Assembly: GCA_963721725.1 (NCBI GenBank) | Contig: CAVRLX010000009.1 | Span: 558,001 to 622,000, forward strand | Length of the DNA: 64,000 nt | Reading direction: 5' to 3' | Source of the DNA: RI-153 sp963721725 | Lineage (GTDB): Bacteria > Chloroflexota > Anaerolineae > Caldilineales > Caldilineaceae | Notes under the pieces: generated by a model | Told to the model about the DNA's origin: nothing | Databases searched by the model: none | Seen by the model: only the letters and a program-made list of their open reading frames with translations | Made by a program: the position numbers and the translations under genes | In this document: one piece after another, positions 45,308 to 58,550 of the stretch | Layout: the number at the start of each line of letters is the position of its first letter | Position numbering within the stretch: the stretch's first letter is position 1

Positions 45308-46693
45308 ATGCTGCAACAAACCCTTTCCCGGCGTGCCTTTCTACAGATCATGGGTGTTGGATCGGCAGCACTCATGGTAGCCGCTTGCCCGGCTCCATCC
45401 GCCGCGCCACCAGCAAGCGAAGGCGTCGATAGTGGCGGCGCGCCTGCCCCGGCTGCCACCACCGTTGAGTTCCTGGCCTGGGGCGATGCCGCCGATATTC
45501 CGGCCTGGGAGCAGCTTAAGACCATGTACGAAGAGCGCAACCCCAACGTCACCGTCAACGTGACCACGGTTGCCGACCCCAACGCCAACTTTTACCCAAA
45601 ATTGCAGACCATGCTGGCCGGCGGCACACCGCCGCACATCTCGTCGTTCCAGGGCTGGGAGTGGCAGACCTACGCCGACCGCGATGTGTTGGCCCCCATT
45701 GACGACTACATCCAGCGCGATGGCTTTGCCGATCTCTATCCCGAAGGCATTGCCTCGGTGGAGATCAGCGCCAAACGCAATGGCAGCACCTATCTGATCC
45801 CCATGCAATTGGCAACCATGGTCATGTTCTATGCCAAACAGCCCTTTGACGACGCCGGCATGGCCTATCCCACCAACGATCGGACCCTGCAAGACTTTTT
45901 GGGCATGGCCGAAGCGTTGACCAATCTGGACGGCGAAAAGCGCATGTATGGCTATCAGGCCAACGGTAGCTGGTTCCGTGATATTGGCTGGATGCGCGGC
46001 ACAGGCGAACAGGAATTCGACGAGTTGGTCGATCCGCGCACGGCACAGTTCAGCAATCCGGCCATTGTCGAAATCGTGCAACTGGTGGCAAGTGACGTCT
46101 ACAACACGCTCAAAATTTCGCCCACGCCGGCGGATACATCGGGCGGGGCCAATGCCATTGAAACCGGCAACGTTGCCATGAAATACGAAGGACCGTGGTT
46201 CTTCCCGCGCCTCAATACGCCCGACATGCGCGACCAGGGCACAGCGATTCCGTTTGATGTGGTCTTAATGCCACAAGGAGCCGATGCCAGCCGCCCGCAT
46301 CGTGGCTGGGCCGAAGGCATTGTCCTGCCCAAAACCGATAACGTGGACGCAGCCTGGGCCTTCGCCAGCTTTATGGGCGGCGAAGAGGGCGACAAGGTCT
46401 ACGCTGAGATCACAGGCCGCATGCCCAACAGCCTGGCCCTGATTGAAAGTTTCTGGATTCCCACGATTCAAGAGCGCTTTGGTGTGGAAAATGGACAAGC
46501 ATTCATGGAAGCCCTTAACCGATCCGAGGTGGATGTGGTAAGCGGCATCCCGCGCAGCAAGATGTGGAGCGAAGTGGTGAAGCCCACCGGCTGGGATCCG
46601 CTGATCAACGGCAGTGCCAGCGCCGCCGTTGTGCTGCCACAGGTTGATGCCGCCCTGCAAGCCCTGTTGGATGAATATTGGGCCGAGCAATAG
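45308..46693 (+). CDS. Carbohydrate ABC transporter substrate-binding lipoprotein
   Basis: 461 residues from ATG 45308 (AAGGAG upstream). Tat-type signal LSRRAFLQIMGVGSAALMVA followed by the lipobox VAAC. Mature domain of the MalE/UgpB group: TVEFLAWGDAADIPAWEQLK, LQTMLAGGTPPHISSFQGWE, YLIPMQLATMVMFYAKQPFD, VAMKYEGPWFFPRLN and AWAFASFMGGEEGDKVY. Binds a sugar outside the membrane and delivers it to the two permeases following. No ATPase gene is in the operon, so a shared MsmK-like ATPase elsewhere is expected. Confidence 0.93.
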   Translation: MLQQTLSRRAFLQIMGVGSAALMVAACPAPSAAPPASEGVDSGGAPAPAATTVEFLAWGDAADIPAWEQLKTMYEERNPNVTVNVTTVADPNANFYPKLQTMLAGGTPPHISSFQGWEWQTYADRDVLAPIDDYIQRDGFADLYPEGIASVEISAKRNGSTYLIPMQLATMVMFYAKQPFDDAGMAYPTNDRTLQDFLGMAEALTNLDGEKRMYGYQANGSWFRDIGWMRGTGEQEFDELVDPRTAQFSNPAIVEIVQLVASDVYNTLKISPTPADTSGGANAIETGNVAMKYEGPWFFPRLNTPDMRDQGTAIPFDVVLMPQGADASRPHRGWAEGIVLPKTDNVDAAWAFASFMGGEEGDKVYAEITGRMPNSLALIESFWIPTIQERFGVENGQAFMEALNRSEVDVVSGIPRSKMWSEVVKPTGWDPLINGSASAAVVLPQVDAALQALLDEYWAEQ

Positions 46694-46715
46694 ATCGAAC
46701 ATTGTTCTGAAGATA

Positions 46716-46791
46716 GAACGCGGATCGGGCCGATTCAGCGGATTCTAGAAAAATCCGTCACCCTCTGCCCAATCCGCTTCATCCGCGTTCG
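46716..46791 (+). repeat. Imperfect inverted repeat between SBP and permease genes
   Basis: GAACGCGGAT (46716-46725) pairs with ATCCGCGTTC (46782-46791); within it GCGGATT near 46738 and AATCCG at 46752 and 46771 add stems. A related string AACACGGATTTTTAGGATCG occurs at 62619. In operons of sugar importers such structure can lower expression of the downstream permeases relative to the binding protein. Confidence 0.5.
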
Positions 46792-46807
46792 ATGGAAGGA
46801 GTACCCC

Positions 46808-47722
46808 GTGGCTGTTCAAACACAAACTCAGCGTTCGCGGCTACCCAGTTCAGCGGTGCTGCGCGAATGGGTGGAGGGCTATCTCTTTGCTGCCCCCTTT
46901 ATCATCGGCTTTCTGATCTTCGTCGCCTACCCCATGATCTATTCTGGCGTGCTTTCGTTTCAGCGCTGGGATCTACTCTCCGAGGCCAAGTTCATCGGCT
47001 GGCGCAATTTTGCCAAAGTATTTGAAGATCCCCTGGCGCGCAAAAGCCTCGCCAACAGCGCCTATTACACCCTTGTGGCTGTGCCCTTCCAACTGGTAAT
47101 CTCGTTCTTATTGGCGTTGGCCCTGACCCAACGCATTCGCTGGCGCAACGTCTATCGGGCGGGGTTTTACCTGCCCATTATTGTACCGTTGGTGGCGTGG
47201 GCCGTGGTCTGGCAGCGCATCTTGCATCCAGAATTTGGCATCCTCAATGTTGTTTTGGGGTGGGTGGGCATTGCGCCCAAAGCCTGGCTCTTTGAACCAG
47301 GCCTCGCCATGCCCGCCTTTATTTTTATGTCGTTTTGGATGATCGGGCGGCAGATGGTGATTTTTATCGCGGGGCTGGGCGGCATTCCTGATTCGCTGCT
47401 TGAAGCGGCCAGCATCGACGGCGCCGGTCCGCTGCGGCGATTGTGGACCATCACCGTGCCCATGATGACGCCGCTGATCTTCTACAACATGGTTATCGCC
47501 ATTGTGAACTCGTTCCAGACCTTCATCCCCGCCAAAATCATGACCGACGGCGGCCCCGAAAATGCCACGCTGTTTGTTGTGCTCAACATCTATCGCCAGG
47601 GCTTTCAGTTTTTCAACATGGGTTATGCCTCGGCGTTGGCTTGGGAACTGTTTGTGATCGTCATGGGCTTCACCATCGCCCAGTTTTACTTTTCCCAACG
47701 CTGGGTCTATTACGAGGATTAG
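46808..47722 (+). CDS. Sugar ABC transporter permease, MalF/UgpA type
   Basis: 304 residues, GTG start 46808 (GGAAGGAG upstream). About six helices: YLFAAPFIIGFLIFVAYPMI, LVISFLLALALTQRIRWRNV, GFYLPIIVPLVAWAVVWQRI, FIFMSFWMIGRQMVIFIAG. EAA motif on the cytosolic loop: LEAASIDGAGPLRRLWTITV with Pro after it (PMMTPLIFYNM). One of the two channel subunits for the sugar bound by the upstream protein. Confidence 0.92.
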   Translation: MAVQTQTQRSRLPSSAVLREWVEGYLFAAPFIIGFLIFVAYPMIYSGVLSFQRWDLLSEAKFIGWRNFAKVFEDPLARKSLANSAYYTLVAVPFQLVISFLLALALTQRIRWRNVYRAGFYLPIIVPLVAWAVVWQRILHPEFGILNVVLGWVGIAPKAWLFEPGLAMPAFIFMSFWMIGRQMVIFIAGLGGIPDSLLEAASIDGAGPLRRLWTITVPMMTPLIFYNMVIAIVNSFQTFIPAKIMTDGGPENATLFVVLNIYRQGFQFFNMGYASALAWELFVIVMGFTIAQFYFSQRWVYYED

Positions 47723-47731
47723 GAGGGGCGG

Positions 47732-48631
47732 ATGGCCGTTAAGGCGACTCCCATTGAACGAGTGCCCAAAGCCAAAATTCTGGGCATGGATCGGCGCAAA
47801 TTCCAAGAGATCATCTGGCTGGTCGTGCTGCAAATTCTGATGACCTTTGTGCTGATCAGCTTTTTGGTGCCGGCGGTGTGGATGATCTCCTCGTCGCTGA
47901 AAGCGCCCACGGAGATTTTCGCGCATCCCATTGTGTGGATTCCCCAAAATCCGCGCTGGCAAAATTACGTGGAAGCCTTCACGACGCTGCCTATGGCCCG
48001 CTTTGCCTGGAATACCTTTGTGGTGGTCATCGTCGCCGTGTTGGGCACGGTGGTTTCGTCGGCAATGGTGGCCTTTAGTTTTGCGCGCATGCGTTGGCCG
48101 GGGCGTGAGTTCTGGTTTGCCATTCTCTTGGGGACCATGCTGCTGCCAGAGGTGATCATGTTGATCCCGCGCTTTATCATCTTCCGCAACCTGCAATGGA
48201 TCGATACGCTGTTGCCGCTCACCATTCCCGATCGGTTCGCCATCTCGCCGCTCTACGTCTTTCTGATCCGCCAGTTTTTCCGCACGATTCCCATCGAGCT
48301 AGATGAAGCCGCCTTTATTGACGGGGCCAGCCGTCTGCAAATCCTCTTTCGCATCCTCATGCCGCTCTCCAAGCCCGTGTTGGCAACTGTGGCTGTCTTT
48401 GCCATGTTGCAACACTACACAGACTTTTTGCAGCCGCTCATCTTTATCAACAGCATGCGAAACTGGACGCTTCCCCTGGGCATCGCTGCCTATAACGAAT
48501 CCTACACCGCGCGCTGGGAACTGATCTTCGCTGCCGGCACGGTGATGGTGCTGCCCATGATCGTGCTATTCCTCTTTGCCCAGCGCTATTTTGTGCAGGG
48601 CATTGCTATGACGGGCTTCGGCGGGCGCTGA
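47732..48631 (+). CDS. Sugar ABC transporter permease, MalG/UgpE type
   Basis: 299 residues, ATG 47732 after AGGAGGGG, 9 bases after the first permease. N-terminus is cytosolic (MAVKATPIERVPKAKILGMD), helix VLQILMTFVLISFLVPAVWM, then VVVIVAVLGTVVSSAMVAFS, FAILLGTMLLPEVIMLIPRF. EAA loop ELDEAAFIDGASRLQILFRI followed by LMPLSKPVLATVAVFAML. Partner of the preceding permease. The sugar is not known; the neighbouring galK-like and galT genes point to a hexose or pentose. Confidence 0.92.
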   Translation: MAVKATPIERVPKAKILGMDRRKFQEIIWLVVLQILMTFVLISFLVPAVWMISSSLKAPTEIFAHPIVWIPQNPRWQNYVEAFTTLPMARFAWNTFVVVIVAVLGTVVSSAMVAFSFARMRWPGREFWFAILLGTMLLPEVIMLIPRFIIFRNLQWIDTLLPLTIPDRFAISPLYVFLIRQFFRTIPIELDEAAFIDGASRLQILFRILMPLSKPVLATVAVFAMLQHYTDFLQPLIFINSMRNWTLPLGIAAYNESYTARWELIFAAGTVMVLPMIVLFLFAQRYFVQGIAMTGFGGR

Positions 48632-48644
48632 TTGATCCAGATAG

Positions 48645-50051
48645 CTACTTGGCGTGGACGAGCATCGTTCGCCGATGCCCAAACTCCGCCGCACCCTGAG
48701 ATGATCCCGCAAAGATGACCGGGGTGTGGCCGGTTTCGGCGGCATAATCCGTCGCAATCTGTGCCACGGTCTCCCCGGCATCCGCCCGCCCCAGAATGGC
48801 GACAGTGCCGCCCGAGCCGCCGCCGGTGATCTTGGCGCCGTAGATACCCCGCGCTTGACCCGCCGCGCGTGCCAGCGCCACCAACCGATCCGTGCCATCT
48901 GATCCCAGACCACAGGCCGAATAGCTGGCGTGGGATTGCATCATCAACTCGCCCAAAAGAGGCGCGTTGGCAAGGGCATCCCCTGCCAGGAGTCGGGCAA
49001 AGGCCCGTACACGGAAATGTTCATAGATGGGGTGCAGCGTGGGCTGGCGCACAGCATAAGTGCGGGCGGGATCGACTGAGGTAACCGTATCGGGCAGCGC
49101 GCCGTATTGGGCGAGGAAATTCGCGCCGGTCAACGTTTCAGGCAGGTGAGCGCGATAGTGCTGTTCAAACTCTGCAGGCGTGAGATTCGCCAAAAAGCCA
49201 GCCCAGTTCTGCCCGCCAAGCCCCTGTAGAATTTTATAGCCCATAAACGCGCCCACGCGCACCGAGCCATAATCCGCCCCAGAAACGGCATGACGGATAC
49301 CCGAATCAATGCCCCACACGGCCAAATCAGCCGGAATCGCCACATGGCCCTGAATTTCGGCGGGCTGACAGAGCAGTGCCAACAGTTGGTTCGCTTCGCC
49401 ACACGCCGACGTCATCTGGTCCATAATTCCACAGGGCGCGCCCACCACAAGATTCTCCACCTTTTGGCAGAGGATCGCCACCTCTCGCGCTTCCAGCGCC
49501 ACATCAAACGCCGCGGCAATCGCCATCATACTGGCAACCTCCAGCGCCGCCGACGAACTGACCCCCTTGCCTTCGGGCACAGCGGACTCGAGCAGCAGCC
49601 GGAAGCCTTGCTCAAAACGCACACCTTTTTCGTGCATCAACACCAACACCGCACCGGCTACGTAGGCTGCCCAACTCTGGGCGTGTGTGCGGAAATAGCG
49701 CTGGGCGTCGGCATAGGTGATGGGTTGTCCTGTTGGGCCAAACGCAGCCAGGGGCATGGTGAAGGCAGATTCTGCCTCACCTCGATCTCGGCTCAGGCTG
49801 ACCAGGGCAATGGTTGGCTCGGCTGTGATCTGAAGGGCTGCCCAGGTTGCCTCACGCAGGGGCAGTTGCAGCACCAACGATCCCGAATAGTCGGCAATGC
49901 CACCCATCACATCTAGCCGACCGGGTGCGCGTGTAATGATCAACTCGGCGGCGGGATCAAAGAGCGTTCGCACAGCGGCGAACGGATGGGCGTTGAGCGT
50001 GTTGAGCGTTTCTTGAAAATGAGTCCAATCAGAAATCGGGGTGTCGTGCAT
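48645..50051 (-). CDS. GHMP sugar kinase (galactokinase / arabinokinase type)
   Basis: Phosphorylates a sugar at C1 using ATP. 468 residues from ATG 50051 (GGAGAAGAG upstream). Sugar-binding motif IITRAPGRLDVMGGIADYSG, GHMP motif 2 VPEGKGVSSSAALEVASMMA, motif 3 AKITGGGSGGTVAILGRADA. The segment GRLDVMGGIADYSGSLVLQ is closer in wording to plant arabinokinases (ARA1 type) than to the GRVNLIGEHTDYNxG of bacterial GalK, which fits either L-arabinose or galactose. Also a long middle with AVSGADYGSVRVGAFMGYKI. Last gene of the galT-IMPase-kinase cluster; a convergent transporter lies just beyond it. Confidence 0.85.
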   Translation of the reverse strand: MHDTPISDWTHFQETLNTLNAHPFAAVRTLFDPAAELIITRAPGRLDVMGGIADYSGSLVLQLPLREATWAALQITAEPTIALVSLSRDRGEAESAFTMPLAAFGPTGQPITYADAQRYFRTHAQSWAAYVAGAVLVLMHEKGVRFEQGFRLLLESAVPEGKGVSSSAALEVASMMAIAAAFDVALEAREVAILCQKVENLVVGAPCGIMDQMTSACGEANQLLALLCQPAEIQGHVAIPADLAVWGIDSGIRHAVSGADYGSVRVGAFMGYKILQGLGGQNWAGFLANLTPAEFEQHYRAHLPETLTGANFLAQYGALPDTVTSVDPARTYAVRQPTLHPIYEHFRVRAFARLLAGDALANAPLLGELMMQSHASYSACGLGSDGTDRLVALARAAGQARGIYGAKITGGGSGGTVAILGRADAGETVAQIATDYAAETGHTPVIFAGSSQGAAEFGHRRTMLVHAK

Positions 50052-50116
50052 AGTCTCTTCTCCGCACAAGCGTTTCGGCAAGTAGGATTGAAATTAATTT
50101 ACCGTTCGTCCATCGT

Positions 50117-51163
50117 CTACGGTCTGTCGTCACTCTGCAACAACCCGCGTCGCTGCAACGCTTCTTGCAAGAGCGGCTCGATCTCTTGTCGAATGTCTTC
50201 GTTCGCGTAGCCAACCCAACTTACATCGGCATGCACATCAAGCGGGGCGGAAAGCGGCACGCCGTTCACATCGGTGATAATCACGCCCAGTTGGCGGGCG
50301 ATGAGTTCGGTGCAGAGATCGTAGGGGTGGCAGCAAATGCCCATACTCAGACCACGTTTGTTCAGCAGCGGCTCCATAAGCGGACGGATATCGGCGTTGA
50401 ACCGATCATGCCCGGCCATGAGTTCGTAAAATTGGCCGCCAGTGCAGATATATTGATCCTCAAAACAGTGGGCTTTGCCTGGCTGCACAGGTCCCAGCGC
50501 GCCAAATACAATCTCTTCGTCGATCGCGGCTAATTCCTCGCGGCTGCCAGGGAAGAAGCGCGAGATCATGGCAAACCCGTGGGCAATGGTCTTAGCGCCC
50601 GATGGGTGAAGGCGCAAGGGGGTGCGCTCGCCGCTCACACGGTTAAAGCGCTCGGCCCCCACTGTCTCCCCTTTGATTGTCCACAGCACATCAGAAAGAT
50701 GCTGTTTCACCAACGGGATCTCGGTCTGTACCGCCAGTTCAATATCGGCCAGCGAGGTCTGCGGCCCCAGGTTGCGAGCCACACCGGTAAGGATCCAAGA
50801 ACTGCGTTTTTGGTACATCACACCGCGCGTGCCGTCAATGGGATCCACAATTACACGCCATTTTGCTTCGGCTTCGGGCGTGCCTTCGGGCAGCACAACT
50901 TTGCCATGTGGCTCCAGCCCTTCGGCAATCAGTACAATCGGCGTGTGGATGGCAACCTCATGGGCGAAAAAGTGGACAAGCCGCTCCTCGCTGACGCGGT
51001 CAATGGCATAGATCGTGTCGCCTTCCTCTTCGGCGGCAATCGCCGAAAGGGCGGTAGCGTCGCTCTCTTCACAGGCAGTCACCACGGCATCCCGAATCTC
51101 TTCGTGTAGGCGTCGGATCGGTTCAAGGAAATCCTGTATCTGTTCAAACGGTTGTGTGGTCAT
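50117..51163 (-). CDS. Inositol monophosphatase-family phosphatase
   Basis: 348 residues from ATG 51163. The family signature is present in part: ALSAIAAEEEGDTIYAIDRV, with acidic metal ligands, and WRVIVDPIDGTRGVMYQKRS (the usual DPIDGT). Later VFGALGPVQPGKAHCFEDQY. The second signature, normally W(D)xAAxxL, is not obvious; the C-terminus reads GICCHPYDLCTELIARQLGV. May act on a sugar phosphate rather than inositol. Two bases after the galT stop (TGACCATG), so clearly coupled. Its presence between galT and the kinase is unusual. Confidence 0.8.
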   Translation of the reverse strand: MTTQPFEQIQDFLEPIRRLHEEIRDAVVTACEESDATALSAIAAEEEGDTIYAIDRVSEERLVHFFAHEVAIHTPIVLIAEGLEPHGKVVLPEGTPEAEAKWRVIVDPIDGTRGVMYQKRSSWILTGVARNLGPQTSLADIELAVQTEIPLVKQHLSDVLWTIKGETVGAERFNRVSGERTPLRLHPSGAKTIAHGFAMISRFFPGSREELAAIDEEIVFGALGPVQPGKAHCFEDQYICTGGQFYELMAGHDRFNADIRPLMEPLLNKRGLSMGICCHPYDLCTELIARQLGVIITDVNGVPLSAPLDVHADVSWVGYANEDIRQEIEPLLQEALQRRGLLQSDDRP

Positions 51164-51165
51164 GG

Positions 51166-52218
51166 TCAACTCGTTTCCGCGTGCTTATAGTGGAGGTTGG
51201 GCTGGGCGCGCAATTCCGCCGCTTTGTCATCGACAGCCGTGTCAGCCAGAAAGTTACCGCCGCCAATTTCAGGACCTGCCAGATATTTTAACAAGTTGGG
51301 GCGACGCAGGGGGGGGTGAAACTCGATGTGAAAGTGAAAACCGCGGTGATCACTGCCGTCAGTGGGCGCATTGTGCAGCACCATCACGTATGGAAACGAC
51401 ATTTGCCACAAGTTGTCCATCTTAATTGTAACTTGGCGCAGAATCTCAGCGAAGGCAGCAGCCTGGCTACTATTCATAGCCGACACGCTGGGAACCGTCT
51501 GTTTGGGCGCGACAAAAACTTCATAAGCATAGCGCCCAAAGTAGGGGATAAAGGCAATTGCCTCTTCATTCTCACAGATAATGCGCGTGCCTGCTTCGGC
51601 TTCGGCCGCCAAAATATCGCCAAAGAGCGGGCGGCCTGTTTCGGCCAAATGCTGCTGGCTGGCGACTGCTTCGGTTTCAATCGTTTTGAAGACAAAATTG
51701 TTGGCGTAGATCTGTCCGTGGGGGTGGGGATTGGAGACACCCACCACTTCGCCTTTGTTCTCAAAGATCAGAACATGGTTAATGCCAGTCCGGTTGCCCA
51801 GATCTGTGTATTCGCGTTGCCACGTGGTCACCACTCCTTCTACGTCAGCCGTGGTCATTTCGGCTAGCGTCAGATCATGGCGCGGGCTATAGCAGATCAC
51901 ACGAGCGGTGCCGTCTGCAGGGCGGACGCGATAAATCCCCGGTGGCTGTGGCGGCTCCGGGGGGGCGGCGGGTCCCACGCAAGGGTGGTCGTTATCGAAA
52001 ACATAAGTACCCGTATAGGGTGGATTTTGGCTACCGCTGACTCGTGGATTGCCAGGGCATAGATAGCAAGTGGGATCATAGGCTGGGATTGGTTTGACAG
52101 CGCGGTCGACAGTTTCACCGCTCCACGGGCGATTCTGGCGGTGAGCCGCCACAATGACCCACTCTTGGCGGAGCGGATGCCAGCGTTCTTCCCAACGACC
52201 TAGGGTTTGGGATTCCAT
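51166..52218 (-). CDS. galT: Galactose-1-phosphate uridylyltransferase
   Basis: Swaps the UMP between UDP-glucose and galactose-1-phosphate in the Leloir route. 350 residues from ATG 52218. HIT-fold enzyme: zinc-binding CYLCPGNPRVSGSQNPPYTG, active-site VSNPHPHGQIYANNFVFKTI with the nucleophilic His in HPHGQ, and C-terminal FPYVMVLHNAPTDGSDHRG with FHFHIEFHPPLRR. Length and motifs are normal. Coupled to the downstream IMPase gene. galE and galM are not in this cluster. Confidence 0.93.
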   Translation of the reverse strand: MESQTLGRWEERWHPLRQEWVIVAAHRQNRPWSGETVDRAVKPIPAYDPTCYLCPGNPRVSGSQNPPYTGTYVFDNDHPCVGPAAPPEPPQPPGIYRVRPADGTARVICYSPRHDLTLAEMTTADVEGVVTTWQREYTDLGNRTGINHVLIFENKGEVVGVSNPHPHGQIYANNFVFKTIETEAVASQQHLAETGRPLFGDILAAEAEAGTRIICENEEAIAFIPYFGRYAYEVFVAPKQTVPSVSAMNSSQAAAFAEILRQVTIKMDNLWQMSFPYVMVLHNAPTDGSDHRGFHFHIEFHPPLRRPNLLKYLAGPEIGGGNFLADTAVDDKAAELRAQPNLHYKHAETS

Positions 52219-52405
52219 ATGTGTTTCCTAACAGATGGGTGAGTTTGAAATAAAACGGCTGGGGAATTGTACCACAGTGCTAAATGAGGGGGGAGTATCA
52301 AAACAAGGCTTGTGATAATGAGGGGTGAATCAAAAGGAGGGGGTTGGCATTAGGTAGTTATGGTGAGGGGATGAAGGAAAAGGAAGCCAGTGGGGGGATG
52401 TGAGG

Positions 52406-52527
52406 TTGGAGTTGGCGACGGTCTACTCTTGCAGAGGTGCAGACCCCTACTACCATCGACGCTGGCGGGCTTAACTGCCGGGTTCGGGAAGGGACCGGGT
52501 GTACCCCCACCGCTCTTGCCACCAACA
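52406..52527 (-). rRNA. rrf: 5S ribosomal RNA
   Basis: Read on the minus strand it begins GTTGGTGGCAAGAGCGGTGG and continues to the typical CCCGGCAGTTAAGCCCGCCA loop region, ending near ACCTC. Length about 120 bases. Final gene of the rRNA operon, 140 bases after the 23S end. Ends are estimated to within about 5 bases. Confidence 0.85.
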
Positions 52528-52667
52528 CCACACTCACCACACCACCCACTGGCTCACTTACACAGGAACGAATCAAGAACAATCGTCATGATTCTCGTGG
52601 TCAAATCAACAATTTCTCGTGTCTGACGCACTAAAAACTGAATAGGATAGAAGCAGAAGAATGATTC

Positions 52668-55615
<2,948 letters not shown>

Positions 55616-55797
55616 AAGAACCATTCTTCTACTCTCCTGTCGCTTCCGCTCACAAGAGCCGTCGTCGATTCCTCAACAACTCTCTCCCTCGCTTCCACCA
55701 CAAGAGTCACTCCATTCCTGGCTCCACCCACACAGCCCGAGGGCCGGCGGCTTCGCCTATTCTGAAGATGCTTCTATCCTATTCAGTTTTTAATGTA

Positions 55798-55926
55798 CCA
55801 GATACAGATTTTAGATTGCGATTTTAGATTTACGATTTTAGATTGTGGCTCAACCTCGACTCAGGCATCGCTGCCCTCATCTCGCTTAACCCATCTTTTA
55901 ATCGTCAATCGTTCAATCCAAAATCA
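55798..55926 (+). repeat. AT-rich dispersed element in the rRNA spacer, copy 1
   Basis: Starts with degenerate words (AGATTGCGATTTTAGATTTA, CGATTTTAGATTG) and carries CTCAACCTCGACTCAGGCAT, CGCTGCCCTCATCTCGCTTA, then AATCGTCAATCGTTCAATCC. The central part is nearly identical to the second copy at 56090. Together they flank tRNA-Ile. Confidence 0.7.
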
Positions 55927-56009
55927 TCTTTGGGGCCGACAACACTTGGCTCCCGACAGTCCCCCAGTTCCCTGGGCTGCCTGCCGCCTGCTGCCTGCTG
56001 CCTGCCACA

Positions 56010-56084
<75 letters not shown>

Positions 56085-56089
56085 AAATC

Positions 56090-56208
56090 AATTGACGATT
56101 TACGATTGTACAATGACGATTCTTCCTCAACCTCGATACAGACATCTCTGCCCCCATCTCGCTTGACTCAAATCATCCATCCTCAATCCTAAATCGTCAA
56201 TCGCTCGC
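56090..56208 (+). repeat. AT-rich dispersed element in the rRNA spacer, copy 2
   Basis: Begins ATTGACGATTTACGATTG and ends CTAAATCGTCAATCGCT, so the outer ends are inverted repeats of each other (ATTGACGATTTA / TAAATCGTCAAT). The centre, CCTCAACCTCGATACAGACA then TCTCTGCCCCCATCTCGCTT, matches copy 1 at 55798 in about 38 of 45 bases in the same orientation. Confidence 0.72.
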
Positions 56209-58068
<1,860 letters not shown>

Positions 58069-58266
58069 GACCGGACCCATCCCCTTGCGGAGACATGCCC
58101 AGTCCTGAAGTTATCCTTACAAAACTCAAACCCGGTCCAAGGCAAATCGCTCTGCCCTGACCGAGCCTTTTCCATCTATTTCAGGCTGGTTACCTTACCA
58201 CTCTTCAACTGTTAATGTACCGCTCTCCCAAGCTCGCCTCCCGGCTCGCTCAGGACACAAGAGAGA

Positions 58267-58295
58267 AGTCTACCACCCTCTCTCTCACCCGTCAA
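58267..58295 (-). promoter_or_regulatory. rRNA operon promoter P2
   Basis: On the minus strand TTGACG (58295-58290), spacer of 17 bases, TAGACT (58272-58267). About 200 bases upstream of the 16S 5' end. Second of two tandem promoters. Confidence 0.65.
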
Positions 58296-58402
58296 ATCCT
58301 AACCCACTCGCTTTTGTTTAATGTTTCTTCGTCGCTCAAAAACAACAAACGACAGCAAAACCAGACAAAAACCAACGACCGGCACTTGACGGCAAGACTT
58401 TC

Positions 58403-58431
58403 AGTATGCCCCACCTTCTCCCATCTGTCAA
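58403..58431 (-). promoter_or_regulatory. rRNA operon promoter P1
   Basis: On the minus strand TTGACA (58431-58426), spacer of 17 bases, CATACT (58408-58403). About 340 bases upstream of the 16S 5' end. Both promoters share GGGAGA/GAGAG-rich spacers, which are GC-rich. Confidence 0.65.
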
Positions 58432-58473
58432 ATCCTAAATCCCTCAAACTTTTTCAGGTTCTATCCTCGTTGA

Positions 58474-58502
58474 TTGTAGATCCTTTGGCGTTGTGCTAAA
58501 CT
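58474..58502 (+). promoter_or_regulatory. Possible promoter for the gene at 58551
   Basis: TTGTAG (58474-58479), 17-base spacer, TAAACT (58497-58502), on the plus strand, 49 bases before the start codon. Confidence 0.45.
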
Positions 58503-58550
58503 ACGCCATCGCCTTTGGAATGGTTACCCGTCTTCTGTGGAATCTAGGGC

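Larger units (their letters stand above)
58069..58550. other. rRNA operon upstream region
   Basis: 480 bases between the 16S (minus) and the plus-strand gene at 58551. It contains two tandem promoters for the rRNA operon and one for the plus-strand gene, described separately. No further gene is seen. Confidence 0.55.

Noticed and set aside
47108..48196. 362-codon frame on the minus strand over the permease genes
   Set aside because: Antisense shadow of two clear ABC permeases; no ribosome site, His/Pro-rich composition of a shadow.
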